This document shows, piece after piece, positions 1-9,156 of a stretch of DNA of 64,000 bases. Within the stretch, counting starts at the first letter, position 1. Every line of letters begins with the position of its first letter. The DNA is from Ralstonia pickettii. GTDB taxonomy: Bacteria > Pseudomonadota > Gammaproteobacteria > Burkholderiales > Burkholderiaceae. The notes under the pieces were generated by a model. The model searched no databases and was not told the origin of the DNA. It saw nothing but the letters and a program-made list of their open reading frames with translations. Location of the stretch: the NCBI RefSeq assembly GCF_030582395.1, contig NZ_CP104382.1:310001-374000 (forward strand). The letters run 5' to 3'. The position numbers and the translations under genes were made by a program.

Positions 1-710
1 TCGAGCAGTACCGCAAGGTGCAGGCGCGTCTGGGCGTGCAGCGCAACGTGGTCGTCACGCCGTCGACATACGGAACCGACAACCGTTGCACCTTGGATGC
101 GCTCAAGCGTTTCGGGGCCAATGCGCGCGGGGTTGCGGTGGTCGATACCTCCGTGACGGATGCCCAGCTTGCCGAGATGCACGCGGCAGGTGTGCGGGCC
201 ATCCGCTTTAACCTGAGCTATCCGGGGGCCACCACCGTCGAGATGCTTGCGCCGCTGGCCTCACGCATCGGCGCGTTTGGGTGGCATATCGAGCTGGTCG
301 TGCAAGGCGCGAAGTTGCCCGCGCTGGAGCCGCATCTCCTTGCGCTGTCGTGTCCGCTTGTCATCGATCACATTGCGCACGTGCCACAGCCTGGCGGCAT
401 GCAGTCCGATGCCATGCGCACGGCGCAGCGCCTGGTCGACAAGGGCAACACGTGGGTCACGCTGTCCGGCCCTTACGTCGATTCCAAGACGGGTGCCCCT
501 GCTTACGCCGATGTCGAGCCCGTGGCCAAGGCCTTCATCAACACGGCTCCCGAGCGGATGCTCTGGGGCACCGACTGGCCGCATCCCACCGAGAAGGCGC
601 ACAAGCCCGACGATGCTGCACTCGTCGATACGTTTGCCGCGTGGATCGGCCGTGCGGATTGGCAGCAGATGATCTTTGTGGCGAATCCGGTCAAGCTTTA
701 CGGCTTTTGA
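1..710 (+). CDS. Metal-dependent amidohydrolase (TIM-barrel, amidohydrolase_2 / LigI-like), 5' truncated
   Basis: The reading frame is open from the window edge (frame beginning at base 3) to TGA at 708-710, so the N-terminus lies outside. About 235 residues are visible. The segment VIDHIAH followed near the C-terminus by GTDWPHP fits the late beta-strands of the amidohydrolase_2 barrel, where the Asp of GTDWPHP would be the beta-8 active-site residue. The family includes 2-pyrone-4,6-dicarboxylate lactonase (LigI) and other hydrolases of cyclic carboxylates. The N-terminal HxH motif cannot be checked because it is cut off. The GTG at 18 is probably not the true start, since good family-like sequence (EQYRK) precedes it. 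The substrate is unknown; the family call is fairly safe. Confidence 0.8.
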   Translation, partial: EQYRKVQARLGVQRNVVVTPSTYGTDNRCTLDALKRFGANARGVAVVDTSVTDAQLAEMHAAGVRAIRFNLSYPGATTVEMLAPLASRIGAFGWHIELVVQGAKLPALEPHLLALSCPLVIDHIAHVPQPGGMQSDAMRTAQRLVDKGNTWVTLSGPYVDSKTGAPAYADVEPVAKAFINTAPERMLWGTDWPHPTEKAHKPDDAALVDTFAAWIGRADWQQMIFVANPVKLYGF

Positions 711-733
711 GAACAAGAACTCAATGCGATTCC

Positions 734-862
734 AGCGAGGTGCTCCCCGCGCTCGACGCCCTGGGCGTATTTGCCATCCTGGAGGTGCGGGACGCGGCGC
801 TGCGCAAGTTGATGACACACTGGCAGAAGGAGCGCGCCGCGTGCGCCGGCAAGAGCGCCTGA
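734..862 (+). pseudogene. Possible 3' remnant of an unidentified gene
   Basis: Between the amidohydrolase stop and metY one frame reads SEVLPALDALGVFAILEVRD and then a helical tail ending at TGA 862. It has natural amino acid composition and amphipathic pattern but no convincing start. A GTG at 740 would give a 40-residue peptide with a weak ribosome site. I do not recognise the family. It may be the C-terminal scrap of a deleted gene or a real micro-ORF. Evidence is weak. Confidence 0.25.
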
Positions 863-920
863 GCGCATAACCAAAGACAAAAACGGTCGTTCGCGTCCTG
901 AACGGCAACCCCTATGCTCG

Positions 921-941
921 CCGGAGATCAATCCTCCGGAG
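921..941 (+). promoter_or_regulatory. Hairpin overlapping the metY ribosome binding site
   Basis: CCGGAG (921-926) and CTCCGG (934-939) are perfect inverted repeats with a 7-nt loop. The right arm runs into the GGAG (938-941) that lies 8 nt before the ATG at 950. If the hairpin forms in mRNA it would partly hide the Shine-Dalgarno sequence. No known SAM or SAH riboswitch pattern is visible, so any regulatory role is inferred. Confidence 0.35.
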
Positions 942-949
942 ACGCGACG

Positions 950-2254
950 ATGACGCAGCAATCGCTCACCACGGCCCCTGCCTGGAAGCTCGACACGGTA
1001 GCCGTCCACGGCGGCTACAGCGCCGACCCCACCACGCGCGCGGTGGCCGTGCCGATCTATCAGACCGTTGCGTTCGCGTTTGACGACACGCAGCACGGCG
1101 CCGATCTGTTCGACCTGAAGGTGCCGGGCAACATCTACTCCCGCATCATGAACCCGACCAACGATGTGCTGGAGAAGCGCATCGCTGCGCTTGAAGGCGG
1201 CATCGGGGCGCTTGCGCTGGCGTCGGGACAGGCGGCCGTCACATATGCCATCCAGACCATTGCGGAGGCGGGCGACAACATTGTCTCGGCCAGCACGCTG
1301 TACGGCGGCACCTATAACCTGTTCGCGCACACGCTGCCGCTGTCGGGCATCACCACGCGGTTTGCCGATCCGCGCGACCCGGCAGCGTTCGAGGCGCTGA
1401 TCGACGACCGCACCAAGGCGATCTTTGCCGAGACCGTCGGCAACCCGCTGGGCAACATCACCGACATTGCGGCGCTGGCCGAGATCGCGCACCGCCACGG
1501 CGTGCCGCTCATCGTCGACAACACCGTTCCCACACCGTACTTGACGCGGCCCTTCGAGCACGGCGCCGACATCGTCGTGCATTCGCTGACGAAGTACCTG
1601 GGCGGTCACGGCACAAGCCTGGGCGGTGCGATCGTCGATTCGGGCAAGTTTCCGTGGGCCAAGCACAAGGCGCGCTTCAAGCGGCTGAACGAGCCGGACG
1701 TCAGCTACCACGGTGTCGTCTATACGGAAGCACTGGGTGACGCGGCGTATATCGGCCGCGCGCGCGTGGTGCCGCTGCGCAATACCGGCGCGGCGCTGTC
1801 GCCGTTCAACGCGTTCCTGATCCTGCAGGGCATCGAAACGCTGGGCCTGCGTATCGACCGCATCACGCAGAACGCCACGCAGATCGCCCGGCATCTGCGC
1901 GGCCACGCCAAGGTGGAGTGGGTCAACCATGCCAGCCTGGACGATCACCCCGATCACGCACTCGTGCGCAAGTACCTCTCGGGCAAGGCGCCAGGGCTGC
2001 TTACGTTTGGTGTGAAGGGCGGCTCTGCCGCCGGGGCGCGTTTTCAGGATGCGCTGCAGTTGTTCACGCGGCTGGTGAACATTGGCGACGCGAAGTCGCT
2101 GGCCACGCACCCGGCATCGACCACGCACCGGCAGCTGTCTGAAGCCGAGCTTGCCAAGGCCGGTGTGCGGCAGGAGACGATCCGGCTGTCGATCGGCATC
2201 GAGCACATCGATGATCTGCTGGCCGATCTGGATCAGGCGCTGGCGCAGGCTTGA
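950..2254 (+). CDS. metY: O-acetylhomoserine aminocarboxypropyltransferase (OAH sulfhydrylase)
   Basis: A 434-residue PLP enzyme of the Cys/Met metabolism family. It would condense O-acetyl-L-homoserine with sulfide, giving homocysteine in the direct sulfhydrylation route to methionine, in the cytoplasm. Family hallmarks seen are the N-terminal DTVAVHGGY, the YSRIMNPTND phosphate-binding region, the SGQAA turn, and SLTKYLGGHG with Lys215 as the PLP Schiff-base lysine. Length is typical of MetY (about 430) rather than of the shorter cystathionine gamma-synthases (about 390). An in-frame ATG at 914 exists, but the ATG at 950 has CGGAGA at the right distance and matches the family N-terminus. 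It stands alone, with no met operon neighbours. Confidence 0.92.
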   Translation: MTQQSLTTAPAWKLDTVAVHGGYSADPTTRAVAVPIYQTVAFAFDDTQHGADLFDLKVPGNIYSRIMNPTNDVLEKRIAALEGGIGALALASGQAAVTYAIQTIAEAGDNIVSASTLYGGTYNLFAHTLPLSGITTRFADPRDPAAFEALIDDRTKAIFAETVGNPLGNITDIAALAEIAHRHGVPLIVDNTVPTPYLTRPFEHGADIVVHSLTKYLGGHGTSLGGAIVDSGKFPWAKHKARFKRLNEPDVSYHGVVYTEALGDAAYIGRARVVPLRNTGAALSPFNAFLILQGIETLGLRIDRITQNATQIARHLRGHAKVEWVNHASLDDHPDHALVRKYLSGKAPGLLTFGVKGGSAAGARFQDALQLFTRLVNIGDAKSLATHPASTTHRQLSEAELAKAGVRQETIRLSIGIEHIDDLLADLDQALAQA

Positions 2255-2299
2255 TGTGCAGACGTCGAGCGCCTCGCGGCGCTCGGCGCATGAGGCTTC

Positions 2300-3034
2300 T
2301 TACCGCCCCGTGAGCTGGAGCGTTTCCAGTTCCGACGTGGTGCGCTGGCTGCGCACGCCTCCGCTGTTGTAGACCTCATCAACAGACTTCACCCAGCGGC
2401 CGACCTCGGGCGCATACCACACGGCCCTATACGTCCGCCCAGTGGCCTTGCTTGGCTGGGTGCGTTGCGTCTGCGTGACCATCGTAGTGCCGCCCGCGGC
2501 GCTGTTGGCCGACTGCACAATGGCGGTGGATGGCGCCAGTTCAGCTATCCACTGACCTTCCGCCTCGATCTTGATGGCGTTGAATTTGCCGGCGGGCACT
2601 TCGACCGATTCATAGCCCATGACCTTGTAGTGCGTGTCCCACTGCTCAAGGGTATGGGCCTTGTTTGGATTGTGCTCGGTGAAGGAAACATCCCAGCTCT
2701 TGCCTGGCTGCAGCGGGAAAGCAAGCGGACGGTTGACGGTCGTCTCTTTGCCATCCACGTTGCGAATGCGACTCCAATCCGCGCCGGCGATAACCTCGAT
2801 CGGGCCAGTAGGCGCGCCTTTGGCCTGCACCGTAAAGTAGATGTTCGACGCCGTGGTCCGCACAACGGTGAACGTGTCATGCGTCTGCTTCCAGCCGGAC
2901 GGCCCTGTCTCGATGGTGGTCTGGTACGTCCACTGGTCGCCGCTTTTGATGACAGGGGCATCTGCCGACTGCGCTGCAGCCAGCACCGGCGTGGAAAGTA
3001 AGAGCGCGGCGAGGAACAGTTTCGCGGGAGTCAT
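2300..3034 (-). CDS. Secreted protein of unknown function
   Basis: About 244 residues. A clear signal peptide (MTPAKLFLAALLLSTPVLAAAQS, given in part) is followed by a beta-rich body. The start at 3034 is preferred over an extension to 3085 because it places the hydrophobic core just after the first lysine. I do not recognise a named domain. The body holds repeated short strands with QWTYQTT, VEVPAGKFNAIKIE and RTYRAVWYAPEVGRWVK. The last two resemble segments in periplasmic DUF-type proteins where a strand pair is followed by a surface-exposed W-Y-x-P motif. It converges with metY. Probably periplasmic; function unknown. Confidence 0.75.
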   Translation of the reverse strand: MTPAKLFLAALLLSTPVLAAAQSADAPVIKSGDQWTYQTTIETGPSGWKQTHDTFTVVRTTASNIYFTVQAKGAPTGPIEVIAGADWSRIRNVDGKETTVNRPLAFPLQPGKSWDVSFTEHNPNKAHTLEQWDTHYKVMGYESVEVPAGKFNAIKIEAEGQWIAELAPSTAIVQSANSAAGGTTMVTQTQRTQPSKATGRTYRAVWYAPEVGRWVKSVDEVYNSGGVRSQRTTSELETLQLTGR

Positions 3035-3145
3035 GAGCAGCGGAAATAAGCTGTTTGTAAGAATGAGAAACTGATCGTATCCCACATTCCCGCGTGAAAG
3101 TGCGCTCGCCAGCCCGTCAAGAAGTGGGGTGTGGCGGCAGAGCGA

Positions 3146-4519
3146 CTACCGGTCTCGAATTCTTAGGTGCACGCATGCCATAACAGCCAAAAACGGCACC
3201 CCCACCACCAGCGTCATCCGAAAATCGGGCATCCACGCGGTGCTGACGATGATGACCGCCATGGCGATGGCGCCAAGCATGGTCAGCACCGGAAAACCCC
3301 ACATGCGAAAGCGCAATGCGCGACGCTCGCGCTCGGCGGCGCGCCGGAAGCGCAGGTGCGTCACAAAGATGACGAGCCACGTGAACAGCGCACCGAACAT
3401 CGCCAGCGACATCATCAGCAGGAACGAGTGGCCCGGCAGCACCACGCTCAGCACGGCCGCCAATGCTGCACCGGAGCTGGACACCGCCAGCGCGCGCAGC
3501 GGCACACCGCGTCGGCTCACCGCGCCCAACGCCTGAGGCGCCTGCCCGCCCCGCGCGAGGCTGAACAGCATGCGCGTCGATACATAGAGTTGCGCGTTCA
3601 TCGATGACAGCGCCGCCGTCAGCACCACGAAGTTCATCACGCCTGCACCCCCGGCAATCCCGAGGATTTCCATCACCCGCACAAACGGGCTCTTGCCCGT
3701 GCCGGCTTGCTGCCACGGCACAACGGCGAGCATCAGCGCGAGCGTGCACAGGTAGAAGAACACCAGCCGGAACAGCGTTGAGCGGAAGGCGCTGGTGGCG
3801 GCGGCTTCGGGCTCGCGTGCCTCGCCGGCGGCCACCGCAATCAGCTCGATGCCGAAGAAGCTGAAGATGCTGACCACCGCACCGAACCACACACCATTCC
3901 AGCCGTGCGGCAGAAAACCGCCCGTGGTTACGTAGTTGTGAAAGCCGATCGGGCCGCCTTCGGGCGCGCGATAGATGGCGAAGCTGGCCACCGCCAGAAA
4001 CGCGACGATGGCTACCACCTTGATCATCGAGCACCAGTATTCGGCCACGCCAAACACATCGACGCTGCTTGCATTGATCCACACCAGCACGGCCGAGAAC
4101 CCGGCAATCCACACCCACGCCGGCACGCCCGGAAACCAGTACGCCATGTACACCGCCACCGCGGTCACCTCCGCACCGATCACGAAAACGACGGCCGCCC
4201 AATACGCATAGCGCACGAGGAAGCCGGCGAGCGGGCTCACGTAGTGTTCGGCATAGGCACCGAAGGAACCGGTGGTCGGGTGCGCCACCACCATTTCTGC
4301 CAGGCAGCCCATGAGCAGCAGCGCGATGAACGCCCCGATGGCGTAGCTGACGATGACGCCCGGGCCGGCCAGTTGGATGGCCGCCCCGCTGCCCAGGAAC
4401 AAGCCTGTTCCGATCGCGCTGCCGATGGCGATCATGGTGAGTTGCGCGGAAGACAAGCGGTGCTGCAGGCCGCCTTCGCGCGCGGCCAGCGCTTCGAAGC
4501 TGCCGGTGGCCTTGGTCAT
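3146..4519 (-). CDS. Amino acid permease, APC superfamily (GABA/D-Ser/aromatic type)
   Basis: About 457 residues with twelve predicted hydrophobic segments. The N-terminal stretch LSSAQLTMIAIGSAIGTGLF carries the GSAIGTGLF signature of APC amino acid transporters, the unwound region of TM1 that binds the substrate amine. It is an inner-membrane, proton-coupled importer by family. The start at 4519 follows an AGGAC ribosome site; upstream in-frame codons are proline-rich and unlikely to be coding. No biosynthetic or catabolic neighbour indicates the substrate. The C-terminal HLRFRR and LRIRDR regions are typical cytoplasmic ends. Confidence 0.88.
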   Translation of the reverse strand: MTKATGSFEALAAREGGLQHRLSSAQLTMIAIGSAIGTGLFLGSGAAIQLAGPGVIVSYAIGAFIALLLMGCLAEMVVAHPTTGSFGAYAEHYVSPLAGFLVRYAYWAAVVFVIGAEVTAVAVYMAYWFPGVPAWVWIAGFSAVLVWINASSVDVFGVAEYWCSMIKVVAIVAFLAVASFAIYRAPEGGPIGFHNYVTTGGFLPHGWNGVWFGAVVSIFSFFGIELIAVAAGEAREPEAAATSAFRSTLFRLVFFYLCTLALMLAVVPWQQAGTGKSPFVRVMEILGIAGGAGVMNFVVLTAALSSMNAQLYVSTRMLFSLARGGQAPQALGAVSRRGVPLRALAVSSSGAALAAVLSVVLPGHSFLLMMSLAMFGALFTWLVIFVTHLRFRRAAERERRALRFRMWGFPVLTMLGAIAMAVIIVSTAWMPDFRMTLVVGVPFLAVMACVHLRIRDR

Positions 4520-4777
4520 GGTGTGGTGTCCTGGATCTGAAGAAGGGCCCGGATGCGCAGGTGCCATCCGTTGGAAGCCGCGCATTTTACGCGGGGGGGA
4601 GGGTGGGAAAGAGGCGCCCTTCATTCATCGCGCCCACCGCATGGTTGATCGAAACATTCCATTTCACCGATCAACGAAAGCTTTCTAGAGTTCTGTGCAC
4701 AACCTCATCACAGCCTGCGGACCGCGTTGCATCGGGCTGCGCGCAAAAAGAACGACCCACCAACAGAGGAGACCACC

Positions 4778-6856
4778 ATGAAGCTTCCGATTCTGGGAGG
4801 CGCGCTCGCGCTCGCCTGCGCGCTGGCCGCTTGCGGCGGAAATTCGGATGCTGGCCCGCCGGCCCCCGTGGCGAGCACAGCCCCGGCGCCGGCCTATCGC
4901 ATCACGGTCAGCAAGACCGAGCCGGTGGCGGGCACGTTCGGCAACGTTGGTGCGTACGAGAAGATCTCCGGCACCTTCACCGGCGAGGTCGACCCCGCGG
5001 ATGCGCGTAATGGCATCATCACCGACCTCAAGCTCGCCCCGCGCAACGCCAACGGCAACGTCGAATACACCTCGGAGTTCGTGCTGTTCAAGCCGGTGGA
5101 CATGTCCAAGGCCAACGGCGTGCTGCGCTACGACGCGCCCAACCGGGGCAACATCGTCAATCTCGATCCGTACTTTGCCTCGCGCGGTTACGTCTTCCTA
5201 TCGTCGGCGTGGCAGGGCGACGTGCCGGAAAGCGCCGGCCGCGTGACGTTGACGGTGCCGGTTGCGAAGAACGCCGACGGCTCGTCCATCATCGGCACCT
5301 ACCGCGCCGAACTGCTGCCCACGGTGGCGACCACGGCGTCATTGACCTTGCCTGGCGGTGCGTTCAACGGCGCGATGGTGCCGTACGCGCCGGCCAGCCT
5401 CGACAACACGCAACCCGGCTACGTGCTCACGCGCCGCATCAACGAGAGCGACCCGCGCCAGCTCATTCCCGCTACGGACTGGAAGTTCGCCCAATGCAGC
5501 AGCACCGTGCCGTTTCCGGGCACGCCTGACCCGGCCAACATCTGCGTCAAGGGCGGGTGGGATCCGCAATACCTCTACGAACTCGTCTACGTCGCCAAGG
5601 ACCCGAAGGTGATGGGCCTGGGCCTGGCTGCCGTGCGCGACATGGTCTCGTTCCTGCGCAGTGCTCCGGCCGATGCGCCGGGCGTTGCCAATCCGGTTGC
5701 GGGCGCTATCCGATACGCCATCGGGTCGGGCGTATCGCAATGCGGCAACTTCATGAAGACCTTCATCAACTTGGGTTTCAACCAGGCCGCCGACGGCTCA
5801 AAAGTGTTCGACGGCGTGTTTGCACAGATCGCCGCGCGGCAGACCAACATCAACATGCGCTTTGCCGTGCCGGGAGGCGGCGGTGGCGTGCGTGCCGATC
5901 ACACCGCGTTCGGTCAGGGCGGCCGGCGCGGGCTGGCGAAAGACTATGTTGACGATGTAGCAGGCCGGCAGGGCGGCATCATGACCCGTTGCGATGCATC
6001 GGGCACGTGCCCGAAACTGTTCGTCGGCTTCAGCGGCACGGAATTCTGGACGTTGCAGGGCTCGCCCATGCTGACCGACGCGTTCGGCACCAAGGATCTG
6101 GTCCAGCCCGACAACGCGCGTGTCTATTACTACGCAAGCTCTCAGCATCTGCTGGGCGCGCCGTCGGTTCCGGGCGCGTCTGCCGCTGCCGTCTTCGGAC
6201 CGGCGTACAACGCGCTGTATGCCACGAACGGCAACACCGGCGTGGTGCCGGTCATCCGGGCGCTGTATCAGGATCTGGAGGACTGGGTCGTGCGCGGTAC
6301 GCAGCCGCCCGACAACCAGGTGCCGCGCATTGCAGATGCCACGCTGGTTGCGCCTGCGCACGTCGCGTTTCCGGCCATTCCGGGCGTGACATACACGGGT
6401 TTGGTGAACACGTTCCACCTGCTTGACTGGGGCCCGCAATACACCCCGCAAGATGAAACCGGCATTGCCACGCAGGTGCCGCCGGCCTATCTGGGCCGCG
6501 ACTACGCCATCCTCGTGCCGCAGGTGGATGCAGACGGCAACGACATTGCCGGCATCCGCAGCCTGGACGTGGCCGTGCCGCTGGCCACCAACACCGGCTG
6601 GAACACGATCAACCGGCCGGGGATTGTCGATCAGCCGGGGCTGGTGGGCTCATTCTTTCCGTTGCAAAAGACGGCGGCTGCGCGCGCCAGTGCAAATGAT
6701 CCGCGCTTGTCCATCGAAGAGCGCTATGGCACGCAGAGCGGCTACGTGGCGGCCGTGACGGCTGCGGCCAGCAGTCTGGTGGCGCGGCGTTTCCTGTTGC
6801 AGGCCGATGCGGACGCTGCAATCGCTTACGCCACGGCGCATGCGGTGCTGCCGTAA
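4778..6856 (+). CDS. Lipoprotein with alpha/beta-hydrolase domain
   Basis: 692 residues. The lipobox LAAC puts the lipidated Cys at position 19, followed by a Pro/Ala-rich linker, so the protein should be anchored on the periplasmic face or outer membrane. The body resembles the large alpha/beta-hydrolase-domain family of roughly 600-700 residues found in soil proteobacteria, with an N-terminal beta-domain (YRITVSKTEPV, GNVGAYEKISGTFTGEVDP) before the hydrolase core. SGVSQCGNFMKTFINLGFN looks like a nucleophile-elbow region. AGGAGA precedes ATG 4778, so a longer start at 4727 is unlikely. Substrate unknown; an esterase role on polymers or secondary metabolites is only a guess. Confidence 0.75.
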   Translation: MKLPILGGALALACALAACGGNSDAGPPAPVASTAPAPAYRITVSKTEPVAGTFGNVGAYEKISGTFTGEVDPADARNGIITDLKLAPRNANGNVEYTSEFVLFKPVDMSKANGVLRYDAPNRGNIVNLDPYFASRGYVFLSSAWQGDVPESAGRVTLTVPVAKNADGSSIIGTYRAELLPTVATTASLTLPGGAFNGAMVPYAPASLDNTQPGYVLTRRINESDPRQLIPATDWKFAQCSSTVPFPGTPDPANICVKGGWDPQYLYELVYVAKDPKVMGLGLAAVRDMVSFLRSAPADAPGVANPVAGAIRYAIGSGVSQCGNFMKTFINLGFNQAADGSKVFDGVFAQIAARQTNINMRFAVPGGGGGVRADHTAFGQGGRRGLAKDYVDDVAGRQGGIMTRCDASGTCPKLFVGFSGTEFWTLQGSPMLTDAFGTKDLVQPDNARVYYYASSQHLLGAPSVPGASAAAVFGPAYNALYATNGNTGVVPVIRALYQDLEDWVVRGTQPPDNQVPRIADATLVAPAHVAFPAIPGVTYTGLVNTFHLLDWGPQYTPQDETGIATQVPPAYLGRDYAILVPQVDADGNDIAGIRSLDVAVPLATNTGWNTINRPGIVDQPGLVGSFFPLQKTAAARASANDPRLSIEERYGTQSGYVAAVTAAASSLVARRFLLQADADAAIAYATAHAVLP

Positions 6857-6866
6857 GTGGGCGGGG

Positions 6867-8384
6867 CTAGACCACCGCCAGCTTTGGCCGCTCCTGTCTG
6901 GGCAAGACCACGTTGCGGCCGGCGGCCTTGGCTTCATACAGCCGCCCGTCGGCCAGTCGAACGAGGTCTTCCAGCGTGTAGTCTTCGGCGGCCACGCCCG
7001 AATGCACGGCCACGCCGATGCTCACCGTCAGCTTGCCGTACGCGCTTCCCGCGTTCGGCTCGTCTGCGGCCAACACCGCGGCCCGAATGGCCTCGGCCAC
7101 GCGCACGGCCCCGCTCAGATCCGTATTGGGCAGCACGGCGCAGAACTCCTCGCCGCCGTAGCGGCCCGCAAAATCGCCGGGGCGCTTGATGCTGTCGTTC
7201 ACGCAGCGCGCCACGGTGCGCAGCGCGGTGTCGCCGGCGGCGTGCCCGTAGCGGTCGTTGTAGCGCTTGAAATCGTCCACGTCGATCATCAACACCGCCA
7301 TCGGGGTGTGATGCCGATTGGCACGGCGCCATTCCACATCGAGCGCGGCGTCCAGGGCGCGGCGCGTGCCGAGGCCGGTCAGGCTGTCCGTATTGGCCAG
7401 CAAATGCAATTGCTGCTCCATTTCGAACCGCTTGCGCAGATGCTGCGCAAACAGGATCGACAGCGCGATGAACACCGCATCGAGCATCAGCACGATGCCG
7501 CCGATCACCCACGCGCGCTGCCACCACTCGGCGTAGATGTCTTCGGTGGCAAGCCCGACGGTGACGATGAGCGGGTGGTCGCCGATATGGCGGAAGCTGA
7601 ACAGCCGCTCGATACCGTCAAGGCCCGCGACGTCCACATACGAGCCTTCCGGTGCGAGCAGCCGCTTCTGGAACGCGGTGGCATCGGCCAGGCTGCGGCC
7701 GATGAGCTTTTCGTTGTACGGGCGCCGCATGAGCAGCGTGCCGTCGGTGCGGATCAGCGTGACGGTGGCGTGGGGGCCAAGGTTGATGCCGTCGAACAGC
7801 CGCCGGAAGTAGTTCAGCCGCAGCGTGCCGACCACGATGCCGTTGAATTCGCCGTGCGGGCCGTTCAGGCGCCGGCTGAGCCCCAGCGATCGGTCCAGGC
7901 CGGTCGCGCGCGGGATGAACGGCTCGCTGATGTACAGCCCGACGTTGTCGGAGCCTTGATGCACTTGAAAATAGTCGCGGTCGCCCAGGTAAATGCGCCG
8001 TGGCGGCACCGAGTGCGAATCGATGACCACGTCGCCGGCCTTGTCGGTCACCAGCAGCGAGCCCAGGTCCTGCGCATTGGTCGAACGGTCGAACAGCACG
8101 AGCTGGCGAACGTTGGGCGGCAGCGCCAGCATGGCAGGATCGCGCACGCCGTCGATCACGGCCTGCAGCGAGAGGTCGTACACCTCGATGTTCCGGGCGA
8201 TGTCGCGCTGCAGGATCAGCGAAAGGTTGTCGGCGGCATCGCGTGCGCGGGCCAGTGCGTCCGAGCGCATTTCCCACAGTGACAGCGCGGTGAGCGCGGC
8301 CAGCATCAGCGAAAGCACTGACGCGCCGATGATCAGCAGAGAGGGCCGCCGAAGGAATGCACCGGTGGCGCGCTGTAAAGGCAT
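6867..8384 (-). CDS. Membrane-bound diguanylate cyclase (dCache sensor + GGDEF)
   Basis: 505 residues. TM1 (about 15-38) and TM2 (about 295-320) flank a periplasmic sensor of Cache type with typical YFQVHQGSDNVGLYISEPF and RRLNGPHGEFNGIVVGTL segments. The cytoplasmic C-terminus is a complete GGDEF domain: LTGLGTRRAL, DVDDFKRYNDRYGH and RYGGEEF. The active-site loop GGEEF is intact. Five residues upstream is RPGD, a canonical RxxD inhibitory site, so product inhibition by c-di-GMP is expected. It should convert two GTP to c-di-GMP in response to a periplasmic ligand. The PilZ protein encoded at 23.1 kb and the flhDC/mot genes are plausible downstream targets in the same window. Confidence 0.93.
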   Translation of the reverse strand: MPLQRATGAFLRRPSLLIIGASVLSLMLAALTALSLWEMRSDALARARDAADNLSLILQRDIARNIEVYDLSLQAVIDGVRDPAMLALPPNVRQLVLFDRSTNAQDLGSLLVTDKAGDVVIDSHSVPPRRIYLGDRDYFQVHQGSDNVGLYISEPFIPRATGLDRSLGLSRRLNGPHGEFNGIVVGTLRLNYFRRLFDGINLGPHATVTLIRTDGTLLMRRPYNEKLIGRSLADATAFQKRLLAPEGSYVDVAGLDGIERLFSFRHIGDHPLIVTVGLATEDIYAEWWQRAWVIGGIVLMLDAVFIALSILFAQHLRKRFEMEQQLHLLANTDSLTGLGTRRALDAALDVEWRRANRHHTPMAVLMIDVDDFKRYNDRYGHAAGDTALRTVARCVNDSIKRPGDFAGRYGGEEFCAVLPNTDLSGAVRVAEAIRAAVLAADEPNAGSAYGKLTVSIGVAVHSGVAAEDYTLEDLVRLADGRLYEAKAAGRNVVLPRQERPKLAVV

Positions 8385-8660
8385 GCGCAGAATTGTGAAA
8401 ATATTGAAAAGGGTGGTGTGAGTTGTGTACCGGACTCCACCTTCCTACGCAATACTGACTAAGACGTTTTCAGCACCGAAAAGGTTTGCGCATCCCGATT
8501 CGATCCCTTCTGCGCAACGTTTTTCGGCTGCTCGGGCGCACAGTTTGCTGAGCATCGGCTGAGTGCCGCACCTGTCGTGCCGGGCACACCCCTCGCCGGA
8601 CATACGCTCATGCCGCCCTCCATGTCATCCTGTTAATCCGGCTTTGCCTATTCTGGGTAA

Positions 8661-8873
<213 letters not shown>

Positions 8874-9041
8874 AATGCGCAAACGCGTGTCAACGAATCG
8901 GCCTCTTCAGCCGTATTACGTTGGCCGCCAATAGCGTGCGAATCCAACACACGCGCCGTTTGAGGCGCGAGTCGCGAGAAGGCCGGCGCGCGCCGCCAGC
9001 CCGTGCCGATAGGCCGGGTCCAATCAAGAAGTCGATATCGT

Positions 9042-9059
9042 CCGAAGCGTGAGCTTCGG
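9042..9059 (+). promoter_or_regulatory. Leader hairpin upstream of mprF
   Basis: CCGAAGC and GCTTCGG pair perfectly around a GTGA (GNRA-type) tetraloop, about 100 nt before the preferred mprF start. A second hairpin, CGCGCC/GGCGCG, lies at 8952-8969. Neither is followed by a T-tract, so they are not obvious terminators. They may be leader structures. Confidence 0.3.
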
Positions 9060-9156
9060 GGGATTGGCTTGCCGCGCTCTTCCATCGGCGGGTGTCCGGA
9101 TTCGCATGTCGCATCGACAAGGCCCTCCGCCCAGCCAGCAGGATTTCGTTTTCACC

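Noticed and set aside
863..949. SAM or SAH riboswitch upstream of metY
   Set aside because: Only a short hairpin is visible; conserved riboswitch core sequences are not seen.
698..2206. Long open frame on the minus strand opposite metY
   Set aside because: Arg/His/Gly-rich composition typical of antisense frames in GC-rich genes; overlaps a clear PLP enzyme.
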